From positions 62,001 through 126,000 of the forward strand of contig NZ_MUYJ01000007.1 in assembly GCF_002155695.1 (NCBI RefSeq): a stretch of DNA of 64,000 bases. The letters are read 5' to 3'. This document shows positions 24,949 to 33,827 of the stretch, piece after piece; positions within the stretch are counted from its first letter, which is position 1; each line of letters begins with the position of its first letter. Both the position numbers and the translations under genes were made by a program. This DNA is from Erythrobacter tepidarius. GTDB taxonomy: Bacteria > Pseudomonadota > Alphaproteobacteria > Sphingomonadales > Sphingomonadaceae. The notes beneath the pieces were generated by a model, which saw nothing but the letters and a program-made list of their open reading frames with translations, ran no database searches and was not told the origin of the DNA.

Positions 24949-25587
24949 ATGGCAGACACCACGCCCACCCAACCCGCGGCGAAGAAATCCCCGGCCAAGT
25001 CGGCCAAGGGCGCGACCTCCAAGGACAGGAGCCCGGCCAAGTCGGCGCCGCGCAAGACCGGCGCGACCAAGCGCGGCGAGGATGCTGCGCCTGCTCCCGC
25101 CACTGAAAGCAACACCGCGATCGCCAAGGGCCGCTTCAACGCCGCGCTCGAGCAAGCGAAGGCTGGCGCTGCCGCGCTGCGCGCCGAAGCGGGCAACCGT
25201 GTCGGGGCCTATGGCGAGCAGGCGAGGGAAAAGGGCAGCGATCTGGTGGCCGAAGCCAAGGTCTATGGCGAACAGGCGCTCGGCAAGGCCAGCGAGCTCG
25301 TGGTCGAGGGCAAGAAGGTGACCAGCGACGTGATTGCGAGCCTTGGCAAGGTGGTCGGCGAAAGCGCCGCCCAGATTGACGAAAAGCTCGGCGAGCCGTT
25401 TGGCGACTATGCCCGCAAGGCCTCGCGCACCCTCCAGGAGACCTCGGCCAAGCTCGATTCCAAGAGCGTCGAGGAACTTGGAGAGGACGCACGCGCAATG
25501 GTGCGCAAAAGCCCCGGCGTTGCGGTCGGCATCGCGGCGCTGGTAGGCTTCTTCCTCGCCCGCCTCATCGGCGGCAAGCGCAAGTAG
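24949..25587 (+). CDS. ElaB/YqjD-like membrane-anchored protein
   Basis: A 212-residue protein with a basic Lys/Ala/Pro-rich N-terminus (residues 1-60, four SPAKSA-type repeats), a long Ala/Glu/Lys helical region typical of DUF883-like proteins, and a C-terminal glycine-zipper transmembrane helix (SPGVAVGIAALVGFFLARLIGG) ending in KRK. E. coli ElaB/YqjD are tail-anchored, stress-induced and ribosome-associated. The start is the ATG preceded by GAAGAGGA; the upstream frame is not protein-like. First of four probably co-transcribed genes. Confidence 0.8.
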   Translation: MADTTPTQPAAKKSPAKSAKGATSKDRSPAKSAPRKTGATKRGEDAAPAPATESNTAIAKGRFNAALEQAKAGAAALRAEAGNRVGAYGEQAREKGSDLVAEAKVYGEQALGKASELVVEGKKVTSDVIASLGKVVGESAAQIDEKLGEPFGDYARKASRTLQETSAKLDSKSVEELGEDARAMVRKSPGVAVGIAALVGFFLARLIGGKRK

Positions 25588-25612
25588 GCAGAATCGCACG
25601 CTAACCGAAGCG

Positions 25613-26053
25613 ATGCTGCCAATGCATGAAGCCGAGCCCGCGCTGGACGCATCGGTCGGCCCGGAGACCGGGTCTCGAACCGGCGATGATGCGCCCGATC
25701 AGGCCGACGCGCTCGCCGCGCTGCGCGAAGAGATTGCCGTCCTGATCGAGGACGCGCGCACCTATGCCGAGGCCGAGGCGCGCTTCCAGAAGACCCGCGC
25801 GACGCTGGCCGGCAAGTCCGCCGGGCGTGCGTTGGTGATGCTGGTGTTGGCGCTGGTGCTGCTCCACATCGCGCTGATCGCGCTGGCGGTGGGCGCGGTG
25901 ATCGCGCTCGCTCCGCTGATCACGGTATGGGGCGCGATTGCGATGGTGGTCGGGGTGATGCTGGCAGGCGTTGCCGGGCTGGTGCTGAGCGCCAGAAAAG
26001 ACGGCGCGCTGCTGGCGGCGCTGTTCGCCCGCGAGCCGGGAGACGGGGCATGA
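25613..26053 (+). CDS. YqjE-like/phage-holin-superfamily membrane protein
   Basis: A 146-residue protein with an acidic N-terminal 40 residues, an amphipathic helix (ALREEIAVLIEDARTYAEAEARFQ) and two adjacent hydrophobic helices (about residues 70-98 and 102-125), the arrangement of YqjE/DUF1469-type proteins. Translation may begin at the first ATG or at the one three codons later (MHEAEPAL). In enterobacteria YqjE is encoded beside YqjD, which agrees with its position here. It overlaps the next gene by four bases. Confidence 0.78.
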   Translation: MLPMHEAEPALDASVGPETGSRTGDDAPDQADALAALREEIAVLIEDARTYAEAEARFQKTRATLAGKSAGRALVMLVLALVLLHIALIALAVGAVIALAPLITVWGAIAMVVGVMLAGVAGLVLSARKDGALLAALFAREPGDGA

Positions 26054-26460
26054 GCGCCCTGCCCCCCGCCTTTATCGAGGATCGCGCCCTGCGCAATGCG
26101 GCCCGCGCCGTTCTGGAGCAGGACATCGCCCGCCTGCGTGCCAGTCTCGATCAACAGGGCGTGGCGAGCCGGGTCTCCTCCAGCGTAAGCTCCACCGTCA
26201 CCACGCGCATCAAGGCCGGGGCCGCCGATGTGCTCGCTCAGGCGAGGGCGAGCGCGGCCGAGCATCCCGGCATCATCGCCCTCGTCATCGGCGCTATCCT
26301 TCTCTGGCTGATGCGCGGCACGCTGCTCGACTTGATCGAGACCGCGCTCGAAGGCGAGGAGCAGGCAGAAGCTGACATCCAGTCAACCCCGGCGAACGCC
26401 TCACCGTCCGAGGCTGGCGGGGCATCGCTTCCCCCGGCAATCGAGGAGCAGGCAGCATGA
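26050..26460 (+). CDS. Single-span membrane protein of the YqjD-like cluster
   Basis: A 136-residue protein starting at an ATG within the previous stop (ATGA). It has an N-terminal helical region, a Ser/Thr/Val stretch (VASRVSSSVSSTVTTRI), one transmembrane segment (HPGIIALVIGAILLWLMRGTL, about residues 77-97) and an acidic, Pro/Ala-rich tail. The AEHP-to-hydrophobic transition resembles the AHPLAVV segment of the next gene, so the two may be distant relatives. No defined family or function. Confidence 0.7.
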   Translation: MSALPPAFIEDRALRNAARAVLEQDIARLRASLDQQGVASRVSSSVSSTVTTRIKAGAADVLAQARASAAEHPGIIALVIGAILLWLMRGTLLDLIETALEGEEQAEADIQSTPANASPSEAGGASLPPAIEEQAA

Positions 26461-26978
26461 ACGATCTCTCCAGCCCCCCGCGCGATTCGCTACGCGCACG
26501 CATCGAAGCGGCCGAACGCCGCAACGCCGAACGCGGCCTCGCCGATCAGGCCCGCGAGGCGGCAGCGGCCGCGACCGACTATGCCCGCGCCCATCCGCTC
26601 GCCGTGGTCGGCGGGGCGCTCGTGCTCGGCCTGCTGGTCGGCCTGGTCACTCGCCCCGGCCGGCAGGTCGCCGCCCGCGCTGCGGGGGCAGTCAGCGCGG
26701 CAGCCTCGGATGCGGCGAGCAGCGCCACCTCGGGCGTGAAGGCCTTGGCCGCCCGCAGCGGTTCGCGGCTCGGAACCCTGCTGGGCGAGGCCGTGATCGC
26801 CTACGGCATACAGGTTATCGAAAACGTGCTCGAGCAGAGCCGCGCGGGGCAGGAACGGCTCAGCGACCTCTCCGAGACCGCAGGCGAGCAGGCCCGCAAC
26901 GTCACGGCCGGACTGGCCGACACCGCGCGCAAGGCGGCCCGCGCCGCGCGCCGCGTGGCCAACAAGACCGAAGACTGA
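26457..26978 (+). CDS. Glycine-rich single-span membrane protein of the YqjD-like cluster
   Basis: The 173 residues comprise a charged helix (RARIEAAERRNAERGLADQAREAA), a glycine-zipper membrane span (HPLAVVGGALVLGLLVGLVTRPGRQ), then a long Ala/Ser-rich helical region and a basic C-terminus (RKAARAARRVANKTED). This is DUF883-like architecture with the span near the N-terminus. It overlaps the preceding gene (ATGA) and closes the cluster. Function unknown; envelope or stress roles are only suggested by the neighbours. Confidence 0.72.
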   Translation: MNDLSSPPRDSLRARIEAAERRNAERGLADQAREAAAAATDYARAHPLAVVGGALVLGLLVGLVTRPGRQVAARAAGAVSAAASDAASSATSGVKALAARSGSRLGTLLGEAVIAYGIQVIENVLEQSRAGQERLSDLSETAGEQARNVTAGLADTARKAARAARRVANKTED

Positions 26979-27000
26979 TCCGACCGGGGCCGATGCGCTC

Positions 27001-27035
27001 TTGCCCTTGGCGCTGCTGACGCTAGAGGGGCGCCC
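27001..27035 (+). promoter_or_regulatory. Putative promoter of the DUF4170 gene
   Basis: TTGCCC (27001-27006), a 15-base spacer and CTAGAGGGGCGCCC (27022-27035), about 27 bases before the ATG. It is the same pattern as upstream of rplY, rpsD and purL. Confidence 0.4.
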
Positions 27036-27061
27036 ATCGTTCCTCCCCAAGGATTTGCATC

Positions 27062-27292
27062 ATGGCTGAAACCACCCCCACCCAGCGGCTCCACCTCGTC
27101 ATGGGCGGCCGCGTGAAAGACCCGCGCGGGTTCGAATTCCAGGACCCGGAAAGCATCCACGTCGTCGGCGTGTTCAGTTCCTATGAGGCCGCGGTCGATG
27201 CCTGGCGTGCGCAAGCGCAACGCACGGTTGATGATGCCGAGATGAAATATGTTGTGGTTCACATCCACAAGCTGCTGACTCCCGACGAATGA
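27062..27292 (+). CDS. DUF4170 domain protein
   Basis: A 76-residue cytosolic protein with no signal or membrane segment. The sequence LHLVMGGRVKDPRGFEFQDPESI, VVGVFSSYEAAVDAWRA and MKYVVVHIHKLLTPD matches the short alphaproteobacterial DUF4170 family as I recall it; function unknown. It is a complete stand-alone gene with a promoter-like block upstream. Confidence 0.82.
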   Translation: MAETTPTQRLHLVMGGRVKDPRGFEFQDPESIHVVGVFSSYEAAVDAWRAQAQRTVDDAEMKYVVVHIHKLLTPDE

Positions 27293-27453
27293 GCGCGCGG
27301 CGCGCGCGATGGGCATGACATGCGCCCGCTGTGCGAGGCGATCGTCTGCCGCTCCGCCGCGGCTTCACCACACCGCGCAAAGACCGTGAGGTGATGACCC
27401 GCAAGCCTGCGATGGAAAAGCGGCTCGCCCGAAGGTTCCGGCGGCGCGGATCA

Positions 27454-27469
27454 TGCTTCACATGAAACA
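27454..27469. promoter_or_regulatory. parS-like 16-mer
   Basis: TGCTTCACATGAAACA differs at two positions from the bacterial parS consensus TGTTTCACGTGAAACA. It lies in the 223-base gap between the DUF4170 gene and a minus-strand gene, where no other feature was seen. It may be a weak ParB site or chance; parAB is not in the window. Confidence 0.35.
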
Positions 27470-27515
27470 CCGGATGACCCGGCAATGATCGGACAATGAC
27501 CCGCCAACGACCCGC

Positions 27516-27803
27516 CTAACGCAGCGCCGCAAAGGCTCCGGCGGCGGCCACGGCCAACATTGTCAGCACCACCCGCGCGCGGCGGCTGGAACGGCGACGC
27601 TGCCATTGCGCCTCGTCGAGATACCAGTGCCCGCGCCCGTCGGTTTTGAGCACGTCGGCGCCCTTGAGCCGCTCGAAGGCGCGGGCATGGCCGAGCCGGG
27701 TCGGGGTGTAGCCGATCGCATCCGCGATGCTGGTTGCGCCGGCCGTGATGAAATGCTGCGCGACCTTGCGCTCGGCAATTACGCGGACGGCGGGAGCGGC
27801 CAT
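27516..27803 (-). CDS. Small protein with C-terminal membrane helix
   Basis: A 95-residue protein. The N-terminal 65 residues suggest a small winged-helix-like domain (VAQHFITAGATSIADAIGYTPTRLGHARAFERL, then VLKTDGRGHWYLDEAQW). A basic stretch (RRRSSRRARV) and one C-terminal hydrophobic helix (VLTMLAVAAAGAFAAL) follow. It starts 14 bases after the greA stop and probably ends the car-greA transcription unit. No family name is known to me; the winged-helix reading is tentative. Confidence 0.75.
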   Translation of the reverse strand: MAAPAVRVIAERKVAQHFITAGATSIADAIGYTPTRLGHARAFERLKGADVLKTDGRGHWYLDEAQWQRRRSSRRARVVLTMLAVAAAGAFAALR

Positions 27804-27817
27804 GTTGTCGGTCCGCC

Positions 27818-28294
27818 TCAGATGAACTCGATCTTGTCGACCAGGTAGAACTTTTCGCCTGAAGGCACGGTCACTTCGATCTCGTCACCGACCTGCTTGC
27901 CAATCAGCGCACGCGCCAGCGGGGAATTGTAGCTGATGCGGCCCTTGTTCACGTCCGCCTCGGTCTGGCCGCAGATCTGGTAGCGCACCGGCTTGTCGTT
28001 TTCATCGAGCAGGGTCACGGTCGCGCCAAAGATGATCTTGTCGCCCGACAGCGTGGTCGGATCGATGATCTGCGCACGGCTGATCTTGTCCTCGAGCTCG
28101 CTGATCATCGCCTCGATCTGTCCCTGGCGTTCCTTGGCGGCGTGATATTCGGCATTTTCCGACAGGTCGCCGTGGGCACGGGCTTCCTCGATCGCCTCGA
28201 CGATCTTGGGGCGTTCCTCGCGCAGGGTCTTGAGGTCGGCGGTGAGGCGCTCGTAGCCCTCGGCCAGCATCGGGACCTTTTCCATCGTAGCCAT
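27818..28294 (-). CDS. greA: Transcription elongation factor GreA
   Basis: Rescues backtracked RNA polymerase by stimulating transcript cleavage. The 158 residues show the N-terminal coiled-coil hairpin ([49 protein letters not shown]) with the acidic tip D-L-S-E-N and the C-terminal FKBP-like domain ([31 protein letters not shown]). Starts at MATMEKV or MEKV are both possible. It follows carB at 125 bases, as in many alphaproteobacteria. Confidence 0.97.
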   Translation of the reverse strand: MATMEKVPMLAEGYERLTADLKTLREERPKIVEAIEEARAHGDLSENAEYHAAKERQGQIEAMISELEDKISRAQIIDPTTLSGDKIIFGATVTLLDENDKPVRYQICGQTEADVNKGRISYNSPLARALIGKQVGDEIEVTVPSGEKFYLVDKIEFI

Positions 28295-28419
28295 TGCCTT
28301 TGTCTCTTCCTGCTCTGCTCTTGGCTCTGCCCGACGGACAATAATGCCACCGCCTCACGACCGCATTTTTCAAGAAACGCGGCCACGACGCAATGGAATG
28401 TCGGGGAGAGCGGGCTCAA

Positions 28420-31400
28420 TTAAGTGGCATAATAGTCCTGCAACGAGCGGACTGCAAGTTGCTCCGGCCCGACAGCCACTATCGCCGCCGCCGCGGCGAG
28501 CGAGGCGGCGGCGGTGGTGTAGTAGGGCACCTTGCCCGCAAGCGCAGCCTGACGGATCGATTTGCTATCCATCAGCGATTGCCACCCCTCGGTGGTGTTG
28601 AAGATCAGCGCGATCTCCCCGTCGATGATCCTGTCGACGATATGCGGCTGGCCCTCGGCCACCTTGTTGACCCGCTCCACGGGAAGCCCCTGCTCGGCCA
28701 GATAAGACTGCGTGCCGCCGGTGGCGACGACGCGGAAACCGTGCTCGATCAAGCGCCGCACGCCGGGGACGATCTGCGCCTTGTCGGTATCCTTGACCGA
28801 AACGAACAGCGTGCCGGCGCGCGGCAGCTTCATCCCGGCGCCCATCTGCGACTTGAGAAAGGCGGCCTCGAAGCTGGTGTCGATGCCCATCACCTCGCCA
28901 GTAGATTTCATCTCCGGGCTGAGCACCGGGTCGGCGCCAGGGAAACGGGCAAAGGGGAATACTGCCTCCTTCACCGCCATGTAGGCCAGATCGCGCTTGA
29001 ACGGCTCGAACGCGCTGAGCGGCTCGCCCGCCATCACCCGCGCGGCGATCTTGGCGACCGGCTGGCCGGTGGCCTTGGCGACGAAGGGCACGGTGCGGCT
29101 GGCCCGCGGGTTGACCTCGATCAGATAGACCACCCCGTCCTTCACCGCGAACTGGACGTTCATCAGCCCCTTCACGCCGAGCGCGAAGGCGAGCGCCTCG
29201 GTCTGACGCTCCATCTCGGCGATGATGTGGGAAGGCAGCGAATAGGGCGGCAGCGTGCAGGCGCTGTCACCCGAATGGACGCCGGCCTCCTCGATGTGCT
29301 GCATTACGCCCGCAACGCGCACCTCGGTGCCATCGCACAGCGCATCGACATCGCATTCGATCGCATCGCGCAGATATTGGTCGATCAGCACCGGGCTATC
29401 GCCCGACACGTTCACCGCTGAGGCGATGTAATCGTCAAGCTGGGCTTCGGAATCGACGATCTCCATCGCCCGCCCGCCGAGCACGTAGGAGGGGCGCAAC
29501 AGCACAGGATAGCCGATGCGCGCCGCCACCGCGGCGGCCTCGTTGCGGCTGCGGGCGATGCCGTTTTCGGGCTGCTTCAGATTGAGCTTGTTGACCAGCT
29601 TGGCAAAGCGCTCGCGATCTTCGGCAAGGTCGATCGCATCGGGCGAGGTGCCGAGGATCGGAATGCCCGCATCCTCCAGCGCCTGCGCCAGCTTGAGCGG
29701 GGTCTGCCCGCCGAACTGCACGATCACGCCCACCAGCTCGCCCTGCGACTGTTCCACCCGCAGGATTTCGAGCACGTCCTCGGCCGTGAGCGGCTCGAAA
29801 TAGAGGCGGTCGGAGGTGTCGTAATCGGTCGAGACGGTTTCCGGGTTGCAGTTGACCATGATCGTCTCGAACGCCGGCCCATGCCATTGCTCGCGCAGCG
29901 CAAAACAGGCGTGGACGCAGCAGTAATCGAACTCGATGCCCTGCCCGATCCGGTTCGGCCCGCCGCCAAGGATGACGATCTTCCGGCGATCGGAAGGATT
30001 GGCCTCGCACTCGGCTTCGCCGAAGCTCGGGGCCTCATAGGTCGAATACATGTAGGGCGTGATCGCCTCGAACTCGGCGGCGCAGCTGTCGATCCGCTTG
30101 AACACCGGCAACACGCCGAGCCTGTGGCGCAGCGCGCGCACCTCTTCCTCGCTGGTCGCGCCGGCCATGGCAACAAGCGCGTCGTGGAGCAGCCCGGAAC
30201 GCTTCGCCTGCGTTTCGGCAAGCCCGCCCGCGACGCCGACCGAACGCACCGCGAGGGTGGCCAGGCGCTTGTCGGAAAAGCCCATCGCCTTCAAGCGGCG
30301 CAGGCCAGCCGCGTCGATCGGCAGCCCGTCGTTCTGCACTTCGCGTTCGGCGGCGATGATGCCCTCGATCTGGCGCAGGAACCACGGATCGTAGTAGGTG
30401 ACAGCGGCAATCTCCTCGACCGAAAGGCCTTCGCGGAAGGCTTGCGCGACCTTGAGCAGCCGGTCGGGCGTGCGGCGCGCCAGAGCGGCGGTGATCACGT
30501 CCTTGTCCGCCCCTTCCAGCTCGGGCACGCGGTTGAAGCCGTCGAGCCCGGTCTCCAGCCCGCGCAGCGCCTTCTGCACGCTTTCCTGAAAGTTGCGTCC
30601 GATCGCCATCACTTCGCCGACGCTCTTCATCGCGGTCGAAAGATCGTTGGCCGTACCCTTGAACTTCTCGAAGGCGAAGCGCGGGATCTTGGTGACGACG
30701 TAGTCGATCGTGGGTTCGAAGCTGGCCGGGGTTGCGCCGGTGATCTCGTTGGTGAGTTCATCGAGGGTGTAGCCCACTGCCAGCTTGGCCGCGACGCGGG
30801 CGATCGGGAAGCCCGTTGCCTTGGATGCCAGCGCCGAGGAGCGCGAGACGCGCGGGTTCATCTCGATCACGATCAGGCGCCCGTCCCTGGGATTGACCGC
30901 GAACTGGACGTTGGAGCCGCCGGTCTCCACCCCGATCTCGCGCAGCACGGCGATGCTGGCCGAACGCATGATCTGGTATTCCTTGTCGGTCAGCGTCAGC
31001 GCCGGGGCGACGGTGATGGAATCGCCGGTGTGCACCCCCATCGGATCGACGTTCTCGATCGAGCAGATGATGATCGCGTTGTCCTTGCGGTCGCGCACCA
31101 CCTCCATCTCGAACTCCTTCCACCCGAGGAGCGATTCCTCGATCAGGACTTCGGTGGTGGGCGAGGCGTCGAGGCCCTCGCGCACGATGCGCTCGAACTC
31201 GGCCTTGTTGTAGGCGATGCCCCCGCCGGTGCCGCCGAGGGTGAAGCTGGGGCGGATGATCGCGGGCAGCCCGGTGCGTTCAAGCACGGCAAAGGCCTGT
31301 TCAACCGTGTTGGCGACGCCCGACCGCGCGCTTTCCAGCCCGATCGCATCCATCGCCTCGCGGAAGCGCTGGCGGTTTTCCGCCTTGTCGATGGCGTCGG

Positions 31401-31758
31401 CCTTGGCCCCGATCATCTCGACCCCGTATTCCGCCAGCACGCCCATCTCGTCGAGCTTGAGCGCGCAGTTGAGCGCGGTTTGCCCGCCCATCGTCGGCAG
31501 CAGCGCATCGGGCCGCTCCTTGGCGATGATCTTGGCGACGATTTCCGGCGTGATCGGCTCGATATAGGTCGCGTCGGCGAACTCCGGATCGGTCATGATC
31601 GTCGCGGGGTTCGAGTTGACGAGGATGACGCGGTAGCCCTCCTCCTTCAACGCCTTGATCGCCTGCGTGCCGGAGTAATCGAACTCGCAGGCCTGCCCGA
31701 TGATGATCGGACCAGCGCCAATGACGAGGATCGAGGAGATGTCGGTTCTTTTGGGCAT
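28420..31758 (-). CDS. carB: Carbamoyl-phosphate synthase, large subunit
   Basis: Makes carbamoyl phosphate for arginine and pyrimidines from bicarbonate, ATP and ammonia channelled from CarA. The 1112 residues hold two homologous ATP-grasp halves (first [17 protein letters not shown], second [19 protein letters not shown]), an oligomerisation region and a C-terminal MGS-like allosteric domain with [15 protein letters not shown]. The start [17 protein letters not shown] shares a base with the stop of a 74-codon gene that separates it from carA. Confidence 0.97.
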   Translation of the reverse strand: MPKRTDISSILVIGAGPIIIGQACEFDYSGTQAIKALKEEGYRVILVNSNPATIMTDPEFADATYIEPITPEIVAKIIAKERPDALLPTMGGQTALNCALKLDEMGVLAEYGVEMIGAKADAIDKAENRQRFREAMDAIGLESARSGVANTVEQAFAVLERTGLPAIIRPSFTLGGTGGGIAYNKAEFERIVREGLDASPTTEVLIEESLLGWKEFEMEVVRDRKDNAIIICSIENVDPMGVHTGDSITVAPALTLTDKEYQIMRSASIAVLREIGVETGGSNVQFAVNPRDGRLIVIEMNPRVSRSSALASKATGFPIARVAAKLAVGYTLDELTNEITGATPASFEPTIDYVVTKIPRFAFEKFKGTANDLSTAMKSVGEVMAIGRNFQESVQKALRGLETGLDGFNRVPELEGADKDVITAALARRTPDRLLKVAQAFREGLSVEEIAAVTYYDPWFLRQIEGIIAAEREVQNDGLPIDAAGLRRLKAMGFSDKRLATLAVRSVGVAGGLAETQAKRSGLLHDALVAMAGATSEEEVRALRHRLGVLPVFKRIDSCAAEFEAITPYMYSTYEAPSFGEAECEANPSDRRKIVILGGGPNRIGQGIEFDYCCVHACFALREQWHGPAFETIMVNCNPETVSTDYDTSDRLYFEPLTAEDVLEILRVEQSQGELVGVIVQFGGQTPLKLAQALEDAGIPILGTSPDAIDLAEDRERFAKLVNKLNLKQPENGIARSRNEAAAVAARIGYPVLLRPSYVLGGRAMEIVDSEAQLDDYIASAVNVSGDSPVLIDQYLRDAIECDVDALCDGTEVRVAGVMQHIEEAGVHSGDSACTLPPYSLPSHIIAEMERQTEALAFALGVKGLMNVQFAVKDGVVYLIEVNPRASRTVPFVAKATGQPVAKIAARVMAGEPLSAFEPFKRDLAYMAVKEAVFPFARFPGADPVLSPEMKSTGEVMGIDTSFEAAFLKSQMGAGMKLPRAGTLFVSVKDTDKAQIVPGVRRLIEHGFRVVATGGTQSYLAEQGLPVERVNKVAEGQPHIVDRIIDGEIALIFNTTEGWQSLMDSKSIRQAALAGKVPYYTTAAASLAAAAAIVAVGPEQLAVRSLQDYYAT

Positions 31759-31982
31759 CAGAAGTGCTTCGATCCAATTTTAACGAGTTCGTCGAAGGCC
31801 GATTTAGACAGCCGGAGGCTTTGCGAGACCTTGTTTGGCATGGCTCTCCGTTTGGAGCCGTAGGTGTCGATCTGGACGAACTTCTCGCCATCAACTTCAA
31901 CGGTTGAGATCGTCGCATCCACCTCAGAGTGAGCCACCTGCCGATCAAGTTCTTTTGTTGTGAAGCTACGAACAACAGCCAT
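31758..31982 (-). CDS. 74-residue protein inserted between carA and carB
   Basis: A complete small gene coupled at both ends by TGATG: its ATG overlaps the carA stop and its stop overlaps the carB ATG. The protein runs from [16 protein letters not shown], through [24 protein letters not shown], to [22 protein letters not shown]; soluble, no signal or membrane segment. From memory, short IDTYGS/SQS proteins occur sporadically in bacteria and are sometimes misnamed methionyl-tRNA formyltransferase; I know no function. GC is about 51% by hand count (115 of 225 bases), well below its neighbours, suggesting recent acquisition. Confidence 0.85.
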   Translation of the reverse strand: MAVVRSFTTKELDRQVAHSEVDATISTVEVDGEKFVQIDTYGSKRRAMPNKVSQSLRLSKSAFDELVKIGSKHF

Positions 31983-33175
31983 CAGACAGTCTCCCTCGCC
32001 AACATTCCCACGAACTTCTCGAACAGGTAGAAACTGTCCTGCGGCCCGGGGCTTGCCTCGGGGTGATACTGCACCGCGAAGGCCTTCTTGCCCTTGATCG
32101 CGATGCCGCAATTCGTCCCGTCGAACAGGCTCACATGGGTCTGCTCGACATTCTCCGGCAGGGTTGCCGCATCCACCGCAAAGCCGTGGTTCATCGAGGT
32201 GATCTCGACCAGCCCCGAAGTCTCCCCCCAGCCCTCGCCCACGCGCTGCACCGGGTGGTTCGCACCGCGGTGGCCCTGGTGCATCTTGATCGTTCTCGCG
32301 CCCGCGGCGAGCGCGAGCAGTTGGTGGCCGAGGCAGATGCCGAACAGCGGCACATCGGCATCGAGCAGCGCCTTGATTACCGGCACCGCATATTCGCCGG
32401 TCGCCGCCGGATCGCCGGGGCCGTTGGAGAGGAACACGCCGTCGGGCTTCAGCGTCATGATCGCCTCGAAGCTCGTCTTGGCCGGCACCACCGTCACCCG
32501 CGCCCCGGCGCGCACGAGGTTGCGGAAGATATTGTCCTTCGCGCCATAGTCGATTGCGACCACGTGCGGCTTGGCATCGAACGGGGCGCGGCCATAGCCC
32601 TTGCCGAGCGACCATGGGCCGCCTTCCCAGGCCTCTTGCGCCCCGCGCGTCACGCGGATCGCGAGATCCATGCCCTCCAGCCCCGGCCATGCCTTGGCGC
32701 GCTCGAGCAGTGCGGGGATATCGAACTTGCCGTCGGGCGCATGGGCGATCACCGCATTGGGCGCGCCGGACAGACGGATGCGGCGGGTGAGCGCGCGGGT
32801 ATCGACGCCCGAAAGCCCGATCTTGCCGTTCCTCGCCATCCACTCGCCAAAACGCTCGATGCTGCGGAAATTGCTCGGCTCGGTCACGTCCTCGCGCACA
32901 ATGCAGCCGACCGCGCCCTCGACGCGGCTTTCCACATCCTCGCCGTTCGCGCCGACATTGCCGATATGCGGGAAGGTGAAGGTGACGATCTGCGCGGCGT
33001 AGGAAGGATCGGTCATCACCTCCTGATAGCCCGTCATCGCGGTGTTGAAGCAGACCTCGCCCACCGCAGAACCGACTGCACCGAACCCGCGGCCCCAGAT
33101 CACCGTGCCATCGGCCAGAACGAGGACTCCGGTCGTCCCTGGAGGTGGCGCACGAAAGGTTGCGGGGTCGGCCAT
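31982..33175 (-). CDS. carA: Carbamoyl-phosphate synthase, small (glutamine amidotransferase) subunit
   Basis: Hydrolyses glutamine and channels ammonia to CarB. The 397 residues comprise the N-terminal CarA domain ([49 protein letters not shown]) and a class I amidotransferase domain with the nucleophile in [15 protein letters not shown] and the His-Glu pair in [11 protein letters not shown]. It is the first gene of carA-orf74-carB, divergent from yqeY across 139 bases. No attenuator was recognised. Confidence 0.97.
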   Translation of the reverse strand: MADPATFRAPPPGTTGVLVLADGTVIWGRGFGAVGSAVGEVCFNTAMTGYQEVMTDPSYAAQIVTFTFPHIGNVGANGEDVESRVEGAVGCIVREDVTEPSNFRSIERFGEWMARNGKIGLSGVDTRALTRRIRLSGAPNAVIAHAPDGKFDIPALLERAKAWPGLEGMDLAIRVTRGAQEAWEGGPWSLGKGYGRAPFDAKPHVVAIDYGAKDNIFRNLVRAGARVTVVPAKTSFEAIMTLKPDGVFLSNGPGDPAATGEYAVPVIKALLDADVPLFGICLGHQLLALAAGARTIKMHQGHRGANHPVQRVGEGWGETSGLVEITSMNHGFAVDAATLPENVEQTHVSLFDGTNCGIAIKGKKAFAVQYHPEASPGPQDSFYLFEKFVGMLARETV

Positions 33176-33314
33176 GGGGCGCTCCGTGACAGGGGTTCCA
33201 GCGATGGTGCTAAGTTTCGTCCGCTAGGCTCATGCATCCCTCGCGTCAACCTAGGCGTGCCGCGCCATTTGCGTTAGAGGCGCACCCACGAAACCCCTCC
33301 ACAGGAAAAGACCC

Positions 33315-33767
33315 ATGATCCGTGACGATATCAAGGCCGCCACCATCGCCGCGATGAAGGCGGGCGATAAGGCCCGCATCGCCGCGCTCCGCCAGATCAG
33401 CGCCAAGATCAAGGACCGCGACATCGAGGAACGCACTTCGGGCAAGGCCATCCCCGACGACGAGCTGGTGGTCAGCGTCCTGCAGAAGATGGCCAAGCAG
33501 CGCCGCGAATCGATCGAGCTTTATGTCTCGGGCGGGCGCGAGGAACTGGCGGCGATCGAGCGCGCGGAACTGGCGGTGATCGAGGAATTCCTGCCGCAAA
33601 TGATGGACGAGGCCGCCACCAGGGCCGCGATCGAGGCAATCAAGGCCGAGACGGGCGCTGCCACCATGAAGGACATGGGCGCCGTCATGGCCGCGTTGAA
33701 GGCCCGCCACGGCGCGGCGCTCGACGGCAAGCTCGCCAGCACGCTGGTCAAGGCGGCGCTGTCCTAA
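33315..33767 (+). CDS. yqeY: GatB/YqeY domain-containing protein
   Basis: A 150-residue all-helical protein starting MIRDDIKAATIAAMKAGDKARIAALRQISAKIKDRDIE, the signature of YqeY, which resembles the tRNA-binding tail of GatB amidotransferase. Its biochemical role is not firmly established. An AGGAAAAG ribosome-binding site precedes the ATG. In alphaproteobacteria it typically leads the macromolecular-synthesis cluster with dnaG and rpoD, as here. A TTAGAGGCGCACCC block at 33274-33287 is promoter-like. Confidence 0.95.
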   Translation: MIRDDIKAATIAAMKAGDKARIAALRQISAKIKDRDIEERTSGKAIPDDELVVSVLQKMAKQRRESIELYVSGGREELAAIERAELAVIEEFLPQMMDEAATRAAIEAIKAETGAATMKDMGAVMAALKARHGAALDGKLASTLVKAALS

Positions 33768-33827
33768 GCCACAGACCCATCCACAGCTGCGCTTGAACGC
33801 GGCCGCTTTCGAGCGCACCTAAGATGC

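Noticed and set aside
29881-31863. 660-codon plus-strand frame opposite carB
   Set aside because: Antisense shadow of carB; composition explained by GC-biased codons.
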